A DNA stretch of 64,000 bases from Dermacentor variabilis (taxonomy: Eukaryota; Arthropoda; Arachnida; Ixodida; Ixodidae): positions 209,505,627 through 209,569,626 of the forward strand of contig NC_134569.1 in the NCBI RefSeq assembly GCF_050947875.1, given 5' to 3'. A model generated the notes under the pieces. That model saw only the letters and a list, made by a program, of their open reading frames with translations. It had not been told where the DNA came from and made no database searches. This document shows, piece after piece, positions 40,801 through 51,525 of this stretch. The first letter of the stretch is position 1, and every line of letters starts with the position of its first letter. The position numbers and the translations under genes are program-made.

Positions 40801-43800
40801 CGCACTCAAGTAATGGCGGTATTGATGTTAGAATAATATTTTTAAAGGGCGAGATATACACATTTATTCACACCTTTTTCTTGCAAATGAATGAACTGGT
40901 CGTAATAGAACTATTCTTCTATTATGAACAAGAACTTTTTTAAGCTACCGACTTGATAACAAAATATATTGCATAGACTTACACTTTGATGATTATCGCG
41001 CGTTAGTCAAATATTAATGGAAAGCTGAAGAGTAGCTGAATCTTGGATGCTTGAGATTCAGTGCGCGTTCTTGCAAAGCTTAAAGAGGGAGTGCTCGAAG
41101 GAGAACCTGCAAACTAGAGTCGTGATGTGTTTAATGGGGCATCTCGCTCAACACCAGATGTACAAAAATCCTGATCTCCTGATCGAAACGATGTAATTTA
41201 TTCGATGCGGTATTTGATTTAACAAGAGACCAGGGCACTTCTTGGATGGGTTATTAGAAACAAAAAGAAAACGACTACATGGTTTCCTGTCTGAGCGCAG
41301 CCTGAAAGAGAGAAAAGTGCCTATCGAATGCCGCGCAATCCACGCGTTGAACAAGTGGCATTGCGTCTTGTGCAGCATTCAGGAGCAACGAACACGTGTG
41401 ATCCTTTTGTGTGACCCTTTGTGGAGTCACCAACACTGCGTCGCGCCGCTCACTGAGGTACTTTTATTGCGAAAGCAATACTGCTCGCACTTTCGGCTCA
41501 TCGGTGGTCGTGGTGCCTTATTACACAGCTGCGCGTCACGTGACCATGTGACGTCACGCCAAACCGAGAGACGGGGCCCCAGCTCGCGACATCGATGGTG
41601 GAGGCGAAGCCTTGCGCTCCGCTGCTGCGGCGCCACCGAGAGAGGGCGCTCGCTGGTGTAACGTCACGCTAGGAGGATAAATGGGGCTACAGCTCGGCTC
41701 CTCGCAGTGGTCGGCGCGGTGCCTTGCGCTATGTCGGATGATGTGTAGCCATAAATTTAACAAAGGGAAACCATGTCCACACCATCAGCCGAACCAAGGC
41801 TGGGCCTTCGTTCGGCTGATGGTGTGGACATGGTTGCCCTTTTCCAGGCTTAGCTTGGTTGAAGGGAAGCTGAAAGCTTTTCCAGAAAAAATGAGTGAAG
41901 AGCAGTACGCCGTGGTTTTCAACCTTCTGAATTCGGATATCGCATCGAAATTGAGCGAAAGAAAGCGCAAACATATTTTATTTCGACGAAAAGTGCAGCA
42001 GCAGACACGCCCAGCTCGCGCGCCTCGTTTCCGCCTGTGATTGGTCGGGCGCCTCGTGACGACAACAATTGTGTTCGTCCGGACCGACTGCTGCCGCTAC
42101 ACACGAAGCACGGTACATAGTAGTTTGGTGGTGTTTTGCTGAGACGGTCATGGAAATTTTCGAGAGCTTGCGTTTCTCTGAGGAGTTCGGCGTTAAGTCC
42201 AAACTCTACGAGAGCGATTTTGCGCGCGACGGTGACGGGCGCCGGCTTCGAGCGACAAAACGGGCCTTCACTTGAACAAATCGCTCGGTGTTGTCGCTCG
42301 ATCGCTCGTTTCTGGAAATCTGGAACTCGTCGCTCGTCGCCCGGAAATGCTATGAGCGACAAGCCAATTGTGCGAAGCCGAAACTGAATGTACATAACTC
42401 AAATACTACTGTTTGTCGCACGGAACGAGCAAACTATTGAATTTTACACGTGCAAGAATAAGAACCTAGTGCAAGACCTTCAGAAATATATTATGCTCCT
42501 TCTTCAGTAAAATACATCAACTTAAATTGATAAAGCATGCGTCACGCTTCGGCGCGTATATTGCTGCCCTCATACGGCAAAGTCGTCGCTCAAAGCCGTC
42601 GCTCGCGTGGAGTTCGGCTTGCAGACGACGAGTGAACGCGACAGCCATCGCCTCGCTTGTAGCGCTGTCGCTGTCGCGTGCAAGATCACTTGTAAGGGGT
42701 TTATACTTGTACATACTACACGTACGTACATACTTGTACGTACTACATGTACAAGCCGATTGGGAAGAGCCGGCCTCTCCAAGAAGCAAAAAATGCTGGT
42801 GCAAGCACTGCTTTCCACGCGAACGAAGGCGAAGTGTAAGCATCTCCTTGTGTTGGAAATGTTCTTTGGCGAGTATGTTTTTTGCTGAGCTGCATTCAGC
42901 GTTCCGGTGAGTACGTTTCCGGGCAAACAACTGTAATGTTAGGTTCCTGCATGCCTCCTCGTAGAACGTAAGCGGTGATGCGATATTCAGCATTTGTGCG
43001 CTGTCCCAAAGCTGTCGGCAATCTACGCAGTCGGTTTAAACGCGGGAAAAGTTTACCGGCTGTTGTAGCAGGTGTAGTATAGAACCTTCATCTGCGCGCC
43101 ATCCGCACGCTACTCGTACCGGCGAATTCCGTCGGCTACGTGAGATGGTCGGTTTCTTGTGTGTGCGAGAGAGGGGGGAGCGCAGCGTCTTGGCGTGAGC
43201 AGGCTTTCCAACACATGCAAACTTTACGCTTGCACTGCGTTATGGTAGCTGCATGCAGGCTGTTTCACAACACACGTGCGAATAGAAAATTCGCGGCGCT
43301 TAGCATGAAACCTGCGTCAAGGGTGGGCGATAAACATGCACCTTCCGTTCAGCGTGCTAACTATTTTTTTATGAGAACCAAAAGCACGCATTACTGATAA
43401 ACTCCGGTAGTAATCGTCACGATAGTAGTTAGAGCACAACACTGTTGTTCTTGAGCGCCTGAAGTTGTTTCGCTTCACAGCAGCCTCCCACTTAGCTGAA
43501 AGCTTCTCGTCTTGCAGGAACTAACGGAACATTGGAACGTCGTCGCGGCCGCTGGTGTTCGTGCAAGCGTAGGCTGCACAGAACGCCGGCATGATCGGCC
43601 TACAAGTTCAGTTGATGCTGCGCACGTCAACTACCACTCCTATATACAAACAAATGAAGGAATGTAGGGTTGAGCGAAGCAGATTAGGACGGCACGCACG
43701 CAGAAATAAGCCCGGTCAGGCACGGTCGCGGAGACTGCGAAGGAGCGGAACACCAGTGTTGACGTCACTAAGCCGCGGTTTCCGGTCTCCGCTCGCATCG

Positions 43801-43930
43801 TCAGCGTCAGCAGCAGCGCGCGTCGCTCCTAAGTGAAAAATCCCCCCCCAAAATTTTACCTCATGGTTTATAAGGTTCCCGCATCCGTATATGGGCGTCT
43901 TATTGAATTGGACAGACTCTTTAACTTCCC
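40801..43930. other. Interior of 8.3-kb element, no gene supported
   Basis: No recognised protein. Features seen: TATTGCGAAAGCAATA at about 41466-41481 (short palindrome), the 33-bp hairpin at 41762-41842, TCGCTCG-rich GC segments at about 42230-42360 and 42580-42670, a run of GTACGTAC/TACTTGTAC near 42700-42760, and a GC-rich tract at 43730-43840. A short plus frame at about 42156-42275 (MEIFESLRFSEEFGVKSKLY) looks protein-like but is too short to identify. Confidence 0.45.
41762..41842. repeat. Hairpin with 33-bp arms
   Basis: Arms 41762-41794 and 41810-41842 (AAAGGGAAACCATGTCCACA followed by CCATCAGCCGAAC, and the complement) match with one mismatch around a 15-base loop. A plus ORF across it is palindrome-generated and not a gene. 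Confidence 0.88.
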
Positions 43931-43935
43931 TTTAA

Positions 43936-43971
43936 GCCTGGAAGATTGCGAAAGCAATCTTCCAGGCTTAA
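43936..43971. repeat. Hairpin with 16-bp arms
   Basis: AAGCCTGGAAGATTGC, four bases, then the exact complement. It sits at the C-terminal end of the transposase relic. The neighbouring GGCTTAGCTTGGTT also occurs near 41846-41862 beside the longer hairpin, so the two may derive from one repeat. Confidence 0.85.
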
Positions 43972-44925
43972 CCAAGCTAAGCCTTCAGCCAATTGTTTAA
44001 TTTGACATTTCAGCTTGGAGGAAACTTCCTCAATCGGATAAAAAAAACGACTGTATAGAAGCAGGCGTTTGATGGAATGATTCGAGCTGACCAGATTTGC
44101 CTATTCCGCGCGCTTGTGAGCGGAAGCGTTGTCGAAAATAAAGACCGCCTCTGTATACGGCTCGGCAAAGTGAACCTGGACAGAAACGTCGGCGAGAAAG
44201 TCATTGAATACGATCCAGTGGACCCTTTCGACAATTCACCAGTGCAGCACGCCGTTTACCCACATGCATGCGATGATGTTAATATTCGCTCCTTTCGTCG
44301 AAGTCGTCATCTGGAGCACTGCCTTGCTTTTTTCCGCGCCGCCAAATTTTCTTGATCACGATATATTGTAATTTGTTTTGTCAACGTAAAAGCGGCAAAC
44401 CCGGGGCCCATTGGCTTGCAAACATTGCGCATACTCTTTCGCTTCTTCACGTCGGAGCGGTTGCGGTCCACCGGCTTCTAGTTCGCTAATTTTATGGAGT
44501 AGGTGTGTGCGTCGAGGAGGCGGTTAACTGAACTGGTGCTGATTGTGAGGCCACGTATTTCTTTTTCAACCGTTCGCTTTAACTGTTTCAGCGTGAACAC
44601 TAGGTTTTCGTCGACAGTTCGTTTCCATCGCGACGACGTCGGCACCACACTTTCTAACGGAGCGTTCCGTCTTCAGAGACACTTCCTGTTCTGTCGCTGA
44701 AATTGACCTTGCAATTTTTAAGTTTATGCCCAGCGTTTCGGCGAGTTGTTTTAAATCTCTGAAGCGACTAGAGGCATCGACGATGCTTTCTCGGTCGACA
44801 TCAGGCACCCTGTTGTTTTTCTTTCGCGGCACATTTCGATCCTTGAAAGCAGGACCCCGCCTTCGCTCAACGCTCCCCTGTTCGTCTGCAGGAGGCCCAT
44901 GTTCCATGGTGGTGAGCTGAGGCAT
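43960..44925 (-). pseudogene. Tc1/mariner-superfamily (IS630-like) transposase relic
   Basis: Minus strand. The N-terminal frame 44566-44925 holds a helix-turn-helix like part (DLKQLAETLGINLKIARSI) and ends RKPSVHAETVKANG. After broken frames, RFYVDKTNYN gives the first Asp (about 44380), then VNGVLHW, VHWIVFNDFL, and VFIFDNASAHKRAE with the second Asp (about 44131). YPIEEVSSKLK gives the Glu 33 residues further on (about 44030). Known fact: this D, D, E spacing and DNA-H plus PIEE motifs belong to the IS630-Tc1-mariner group. Stops interrupt it at several points, so it is dead. It may be the element's own transposase or a separate nested copy. Confidence 0.75.
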
Positions 44926-44930
44926 AGATC

Positions 44931-45350
44931 AAGCACGGCAATAGCACCGGGAGCACAAAACAAAAGGTCAGACCGCCACTACTACAAAGGTGCTGTGGAC
45001 ACCGTCTGCTAAGTCCGCTAGGTTACGAGACGGTATCGTCTGCTTTTCAAGCGGAAAGTTGAACGTGCTCGCAGAGGATAGATAAATTGTGGAATTACTA
45101 AGAAAAATCTGTGCTCTTTATGATTACATTAGGGGAAGTATTTCTGAATCACATACAGCAGTACAACGAAAAGGAAAGCTAAAGCAGACAACTTACCGTC
45201 TGCGTCACCGCAGGCGAAACTGCACATGTCATTCACCCGCGATGGTAGTCAATCAAAAACAGAGTTAGCATATGGCGTTCACGGCGCCTCTGTAATAGTG
45301 GCGCTCTGACCGTTTGTTTTGTGCTCCCGGTGCTACTGCTGGCTTGTTCT
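44931..45350. repeat. Inverted repeat pair beside the transposase start
   Basis: 44931-44996 and 45284-45350 are reverse complements with some mismatches: TAGCACCGGGAGCACAAAAC with GTCAG and CGCCACTA in one, and the complement in the other. They enclose about 290 bases directly upstream of the transposase frame. They could be the ends of a small element or the old inner end of a terminal inverted repeat. Confidence 0.7.
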
Positions 45351-45359
45351 TTACCGGAG

Positions 45360-47106
45360 CTGACCACCATGTAAGATGGGACTTCTTTACCATAATGAGC
45401 AGGTCGTTACTCTTTGAAAGCCATTTTGTTTGATATGCATGTCGGCAGGTCAGGAGAGTGCATGGTTCGGTAAAAAGCGTGGTGGCGTCACATGAATCAT
45501 TGTTGATCACATCATAGGTCTGAGTGATAATGAGCGTGTTGTTACCCTTTGGAAGCCATTTCGTTTGATAATCACGTAAGAAGCCTGGCGACGTCACGTG
45601 AGTGACTTGTGATCACTTGATTTGATTTTGGGATAGTGAGCAGGCTGTCACTCTTTGAAAGCGATTTCGTTTGATATGCATACCGACAGCTCGGGACAAT
45701 GCATGCGTGGATGAGAACCGTGGTGACGTCACGTTAGTCACTACTGATCATCTCATTCGACTTTGTGATAATGAGCAGGTTGTTACTCATTGAAAGCTAT
45801 CTTGTTTGATGTGCATGTCTGCAGGTTAGGGGAGTGCATGGTAGGGTAAAAAGCGCGGTGACGTCTCTTGAGTCACTAGTGATCACATCATGGGATAGTG
45901 AGCAGGTCGTTGCTCTTTGAAAGCGATTTCGTTGGATATGCATGTTGGCAGGTCGGGACAGTGCTTGCGTGCGTGAGAACCGTGGTGTGGTTACGCGAGT
46001 CACTAGTGACCATCTAATTTGACTTTATTATAGCAAGCAGGATGTTACTCTTTCAAAGCCATTTCGATGGATATGCATTAGGTAGTATGGTTGGGTAAGA
46101 ACACTAATGATGTCACATGAGTAACTAGTGGCCACCTAATTTGACTGAGTGATCTTGAGCCGGTTGTTACCCATTGTAAGCCACCTCCTTTGATATGCAT
46201 GTCGGTAGGTTAACAGATTGCATGGGTGAGAAGCGTGGTGACGTCACGAGAGTCACTAGTGGTCACGTCATTTTAGTGAGTGATAGCGAGCAGGTTTCCA
46301 GCTCTGAAAATAATTTCGTTTGATATGCTTAGTAGGCAGGTTAGGAGAGGTGCGTCGGCGGTGACTTCCAGTGAGTCACTAGTTTGCTAATCATGTCACT
46401 CAAGAATAAGCTTCTACACTCTCGAAACCATTTCGTTTGATATACATGTTGGAAGCATAGGAGTGCATGCAAAATAAAAACTTAGTGAGCTATAATGAGT
46501 CACTTAGTGATTGTATGAAGTGCTTGAGTAATGGTGAGCAAGTTTTTACCCTTGCGAACCATGCGGATCGATATTCATCAAGATAGGGACGGAAATCGCA
46601 TGTCAGAATCGCAACCGAAGTAGCGTAATGTGCGTCACGATTGTGACTCATTTATGTGAGTCACCCTTGTCACTAGGATACGCGACTCGAAAAGGAGGAA
46701 ATGAGCGATTTACCACGCGGAACTGTTTCTAAAGCAGCCATGACGATGCTGGTAGCGTGGAAACTGTGCTGACACCTATACAGTGATGACATCAATGAAT
46801 AAAAGGCATTCATGATGCCTGTTACGACCTCTCTTGTAATAAATTTCGTTGCTGAATCAATTTGCAACAGGATTAAATTGATCGGCACTGGGATTAAAAT
46901 GTATGGCACTTGGATTAAAATGGCTGGCGCAGTGAATAAGTCAGTTGGCGCGCGAATAAATTCGGATGGCGCTGGAATTCATTCTGGCGGCACCTGGATT
47001 AAATTATTGGTATTAAGATTAAAAATGCTGGCGCTCAGATTAAATTGGCTGGCACGAGGATTATTTTGAATGGCTATTGGATTAAACTGAGCGGGAAAAC
47101 TTGTAG
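45360..47106 (-). repeat. Right terminal inverted repeat of 8.3-kb element
   Basis: Reverse-complement counterpart of 38782-40800. About nine tandem units (cores near 45490, 45600, 45730, 45865, 45995, 46115, 46245, 46375 and 46497), then the unique-looking zone, then the edge array with GGATTAAATTNGCTGGCGC. The two arms are alike along their whole length but not identical, so the element is not very recent. Confidence 0.88.
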
Positions 47107-48430
47107 ATCGTAGGTTGCTGACCGGCCTTCTCTAACGGCACACTGAATGGATCCAGCAATTTGTTTGGTTCGAGAGAACGTAGGAGACCGCAGGCAGTCA
47201 TATTTTCGAATAGCCTGCAAAGGCAACTTGTGAACACTCTTGCGCGATAGCTCGTCCCTGCAGAAGGTTCATTTACGTGCTTCAGAACCGGAACAATTGC
47301 TTCTTTCATTGTAATTGGCAGGTACCTAGCTGCCGATATTCTATTAAAGAGTGTGCGTAGAGTCATTTTGGTGTCCGTGTGGAGGTTTTTGACCGTACCG
47401 CACATTAGTTTTTCAGGTCCCGGAGCAGAGCTGTGACACTTCTTTAAGGAGGTTCTTAAATCAGCAATGAAAAAGGGCGACTGTAGGGTTCGGTCAATAT
47501 GCACTGATTACCCAATAATATGCGTTCTAGTTGTTCTTTGCGTTTAAGGAATGACTGTGTATGGTTTATACACAGTCATTGCTCGAAGTGCTCTCCGAGA
47601 GCGTTAGTCTCTACTTCCGAGCTATTTTTATGGTCACTTACCAGAGGCTTAATTGCCCTTTTAACCATTCCACACTATTGTTTCCTGTGTACAGGAATTA
47701 ATTCCCGAGAGAAACTTCTCCCAGCTGTCACTGGTCGCTAGTCGTCGCGCTTTTCGCCCTTGTCATTTATTCTGTTAAGTCGATTAAATTTTCCACATGA
47801 GGGTATCGACGCAGTATAGACCAAGCTTCATTTTATGTATTTCCCGTATCTCAGCAATCTTCATTCCACCAAGAAACACGTGTCTTACTTCAATAGCCGT
47901 TTGTTTGCGGAATGAACTTTTCTGTTGCATATATAATAAAAGGTCTAAAATATGCCATGGCGCCATCTATACTACAACTGTGTGTAAAATCCTTTGATAA
48001 ATACATGAATTCTTTAAAATTATCCCAATGGGCGGAGGCCAGCTTCCATCGAGGGGCATGCGGAGGAGAGTCGTGCTGCCTCATCAGGCTATAGGAAAAT
48101 GGAAAATGGTCGTTTGCAAAAGGACTGGCGATAGGATTCCCTACTGCCAGCAAAAAGTATAGAAGATACAAACGATAAGTCGATAGATGAGCAGCTATTG
48201 TCAGGGAGATTACAATAGGTTCGTTCTTTCTGAGCCAGAGTTTATCAGAAAATTTTCTATAAGGCGACCTCTCGCGTCGCACCGGGAGTCTTGCCAAAGA
48301 GTGTTGTGAGCGTTTATATCCCCTGCAAGTATGTATAACCCTGGAAACTGGTCAATGAGGTCGTAGAAATCTTTCTGAATGAGGTTATAAGTAGGACTCA
48401 CATTTAAAGAGCAGACACTAACCAATATAT
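47107..48430 (-). pseudogene. I-like LINE, 5' half (endonuclease to RT start)
   Basis: Continuation of the LINE at 37420-38781 on the other side of the 8.3-kb insertion. 48210-48425 is endonuclease (LAGDINAHNTLWQDSRCDARGR). 47890-48297 holds ANDHFPFSYSL and WKLASAHWDNFKEFMYL. 47082-47504 is the RT start (APGPEKLMCGTVKNLHTDT, ARYLPITMKEAIVPVLKH). ORF1 and the endonuclease start are missing, so it is 5'-truncated. Several stops and shifts. Confidence 0.85.
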
Positions 48431-48499
48431 TCAGGAGAATTGCCCTTAGTGATAATGCTTCGAGGGGCGTCTGTCACCATAGGATGAGGCGTTAGCCTC

Positions 48500-48722
48500 G
48501 TGACGGTATTTGTGAAATGTGGTATAGTGCCAGAGAAAGCTTTTCAAGCCAACGTTTTATTTGCTCACAAGTTTCGATGAGGGCGAAATGCGAGAACGCC
48601 CGTGTACTTAGATTTAGATGGACTTTCAAGAACCCCTGGTGATCCAAATTCGCAGATCCCCCACTACGGCGTGTTTCATAATCGTATCGTGGTTTTGACA
48701 CGTAAAACCTCATAATTAAATT
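48500..48722 (-). repeat. Very common tick-type dispersed repeat
   Basis: Minus strand reads AATTATGAGGTTTTACGTGT, then CAAAACCACGAT, GCCGTAGTGGGGG and ATCTAAGTACACGGGCG. By recollection this is among the commonest interspersed repeats of hard-tick genomes. It is non-coding and lies directly beyond the 5' truncated end of the I-like LINE. Confidence 0.7.
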
Positions 48723-48863
48723 TTGAGGCTATCCAACGGATTTAATTTATGTGTATAGGTCATTACTGGGCTTGTCATACTTACTGCACCCAGTGACATG
48801 CAGAAGGCGCTAGATTATTGTGTAACTTTGACGCAAAAATTCGCTTTTGAAAACATCGAGGTC

Positions 48864-48888
48864 GCAGACAGACAGACAGACAGACAAG
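48864..48888 (-). repeat. (CTGT)n tail of the R1-like LINE
   Basis: CAGA repeats on the plus strand, CTGT on the LINE strand. It overlaps the inner edge of the target duplication, as expected for a LINE 3' tail. Confidence 0.85.
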
Positions 48889-48977
48889 AAACTTTAATTG
48901 GTCCTAAGGGACTACGTTGTCGTAGTCGCGGGCCGCACCTGCGCCGGGGGCGGAAGACCGTGATCTTCAGCCCTGTC

Positions 48978-50250
48978 TCAGGCCCTTTGGACAGCCCGAA
49001 GCTGGACTTGAAGGTCGTTGCTCTTGACGGCTTCATCCCAATCTTCTTGCCGGTTTAAAGGCGAGTTGCGCAACGCAGAACATTGCCACAGCATGTGGTT
49101 CAAGGTCGACCGTTCCTCGCCGCAGTCTGGGCAGCGGGGATCCACACCCGGAGTATAGTGGCTCAGCCTCGAGCGAGACGGAAAGGAGCCCGTATGCAGC
49201 ATTCTCAGCACCGAGGCTTGGGGTCTGCCCAGCTTCGGATGAGGAGCCGGATACTGTCTGCATCCCAGTTGGTAATGAGTGATCTCGTGGAAAGTAAGCA
49301 ACGGGTCCGTGGTTCGGTCGACCCCCTGCGAAGCCGGGCCCCTCGGACTGGCGCGGTTGATGAGACCTCGCGCCTGGTCGTGGGCCAGCTCATTAGGGTT
49401 GATCGAGCCGGGGGAGACGTTCCGGCCCATGTGAGCCGGGAACCAAGTGATGACATGACGGGCCGTGCCAGTCTTGCAGGTCCTCAGCACCGCCGCAGCC
49501 TCGACCGAGACCGAGCCGGCGAGAAAGGCCATCGCCGCCGACCTGGAGTCCGTGAAGATCTGCGTGCGCCCAGGTTCGCACAAAGCCAGCGCCACTGCGA
49601 CTTGCTCTGGGACAGACGCCGTCGAGCGTTGGATAGACGCCGCATTCAGGATCTTGCCCCTGGGGGTCATCCACCGTGGCCACGTACGAGTTTGATCCGG
49701 GATACCGCGCCGCGTCTACAAAGGACGCGAGCTCTGGGGTTTGCAGGGCAGTCTTGATGAGTGCTCGGGCTCTGGCTGCGCGCCGGGCCTCGTTGTGTCG
49801 TGGATGAACATTCCTCGGGAAGGGGGAGACTCGAAAGGTTTCCCTTTCACTCTGGCAAAGCGGGACGACGCACGACTCCTCGGCCATGGCTGCCAGACCC
49901 GTCATCTCGAGTATTCGGCGGCCGGCCTTGGTGGTAGAGAGGCGAACGATCTGTGCCGTTTTCTGCGCTTCGACGACTTCGCTCAGGGTGTTGTGGACCC
50001 CGAGTTGCATCAACTTCTCCGTGCTGGTCGTCATGGGGATGCCGAGGACTCGTTTAATACCCTTCCTCATGAGTGCGTCGATCTTGTTCTCCTCCGAACG
50101 TGACCAGTTTAACGCAGAAGCCACGTAGTTGATATGGCTCATGAGGAAGGCGTGGTAGATCCTTATGAGGTTGGCTTCGCTGATGCCCCCCTCCTGCTGT
50201 TCACTCGCGAAACAAGTCTGAGCATGTTCTCCGTCGTCGCACTCAGGCGC
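48978..50250 (-). pseudogene. Thumb, RNase H and C-terminus of R1-like LINE
   Basis: The thumb reads LMSHINYVASALNWSRSEEN and RKGIKRVLGIPMTTSTEKL, then SPFPRNVHPRHNEARR. RNase H begins VDAARYPGSNSYVA (about 49700), shifts frame, and continues PEQVAVALALCEPGRTQIFT then DSRSAAMAF. 48978-49670 ends in CPDCGEERSTLNHMLWQC, a Cys/His end. Its 3' tail is the CTGT tract at 48864-48888. Confidence 0.9.
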
Positions 50251-51500
50251 GCGATCGTTTGCGCGTTGCTGCCCTTTGCATTGAGGACCAGTCCCAGCAC
50301 CCTGAGAGAATCCACCCTCTGGATGCGCTGACCTGTCTTCGTTCTGAGTTCGATCGGTACTTGGTCCAGCGTCGTGTCGAACTTGCGGCCTTTTCTGTCG
50401 GATCGATACAGCAAGAGTTCCCACTTAGTCGGCGAGAGGACCAGTCCCGTGCCCTCGAGGAATTCTTCCGTGACTTGCAAGGCCTCTTGCAGGGCCCGCT
50501 TCACCGCTGCGTCCGACCCACCGCCGCACCATACGGTGATGTCGTCCGCGTAGATAGCGTGAATGAGCTTGACGGCCCCGATTCGAGTCGGACTGATAGG
50601 TCTCTCATGGAGATGTTGAAGAGCAGTGGAGATAACACCGCACCCTGCGGCGTGCCGCAGGCTCCCAGCGTGTATCCGTCCGACTTGATCTGGCCCAATT
50701 TGATCGTGGCCTTGCTATCCCTTAGGAAAGAGCTCACGTACGCGTGAAAGCGTTCGCTGAGGTTCAATCTCGTCACAGAGTCGAGGACGTGCTTGTGCTT
50801 GACCGTGTCGAAGGCCTTGGCGATGTCCAGGGAAAGATGCCTCGGATGTCTCTCGTGACCACGTCGACTATCTGCCTCTTGATCGGCAGCATGACCTCTT
50901 GAGTGGACAGCGAGGGTCTGAAGCCGACCATATTCGGCGGGATGAGGTGTCGTTCCTCGACATGCCTCGATATTCTGTTGTGGATGACATGCTCCGCCAC
51001 CTTGCCCACGCAAGACGTGAGCGAAATGGGTCGCAGGCTGTCTATGGCTGGTGTCCTGCCCGGCTTCGGAATTAGGATCACCGAGGCTTCCTTCCAGGCA
51101 TCCGGTACCATGCCGGCCTCCCAGACATCGTTTATTTCTTTGGTGAGCAGTTCGATCGAGCCTTCGTCTAAATTTCGAAGTGGTCTGTTCGAGATTCCAT
51201 CCGGCCCGGCCGCCGATCTTCCGTTGAGGCCTTGAAGGGCCGCTCTGACTTCCGAGGCGGAGAAGGGCGCGTCGAGCTCCTCGTCCGCCTTGACGCCATA
51301 GGCCGGGTAATCTTCTGGCCCGGACTGCCCAATGGGGAGGTAGCGACGCGCGACTTCGTCCATCACTTCGTTCATAGATGCGCCTTCGCTATTAAGCTTG
51401 TGGACCAGCCTATCGATAGCCAGAGTGTGGTTTCTCTTAGACTGGGTGTCGTCCAATAACTGCTTGAGGAGGTTCCACTTGCCTCCTGCACGCATCTGGC
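50163..51500 (-). pseudogene. Reverse transcriptase of R1-like LINE
   Basis: 50773-51495: AALQGLNGRSAAGPDGISNR, ASVILIPKPGRTP, LRPISLTSCVGKVAEHVIHN, NMVGFRPSLSTQE. A frameshift near 50850 leads to LDIAKAFDTVKHKHVLD and GTPQGAVLSPLLFN (50501-51013). YADDITVW is in a third frame (about 50525-50555). Then TGLVLSPTKWELL and RVLGLVLNAKG (50163-50504). The motifs are intact; frameshifts near 50850, 50580 and 50500 disable it. Confidence 0.9.
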
Positions 51501-51525
51501 CGTCGACGGACGCGCATACTTCGTT

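Larger units (their letters stand above)
38782..47106. mobile_element. 8.3-kb element with about 2-kb complex inverted ends
   Basis: The element splits the I-like LINE. The left end reads CTACAGGTTTTCCCGCTCAG and the right end, reverse complemented, CTACAAGTTTTCCCGCTCAG. Inverted similarity then continues for about 2 kb on each side (to about 40800 and from about 45360), including a 250-base edge array, a single-copy segment and a long tandem array of about 130-bp units. The interior holds a Tc1/mariner-type transposase relic and other repeats. A target duplication is not clear. Foldback-like elements and large-TIR DNA transposons have this look. The family is not assigned. Confidence 0.82.

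Noticed and set aside
41681..42040. Plus ORF of 119 codons with a matching antisense ORF
   Set aside because: It runs through the 33-bp hairpin, so the similar sense and antisense peptides are an effect of the palindrome.
49083..49757. Plus-strand ORF of 224 codons
   Set aside because: It is antisense to the RNase H and C-terminus of the R1-like LINE and has no recognisable motif.
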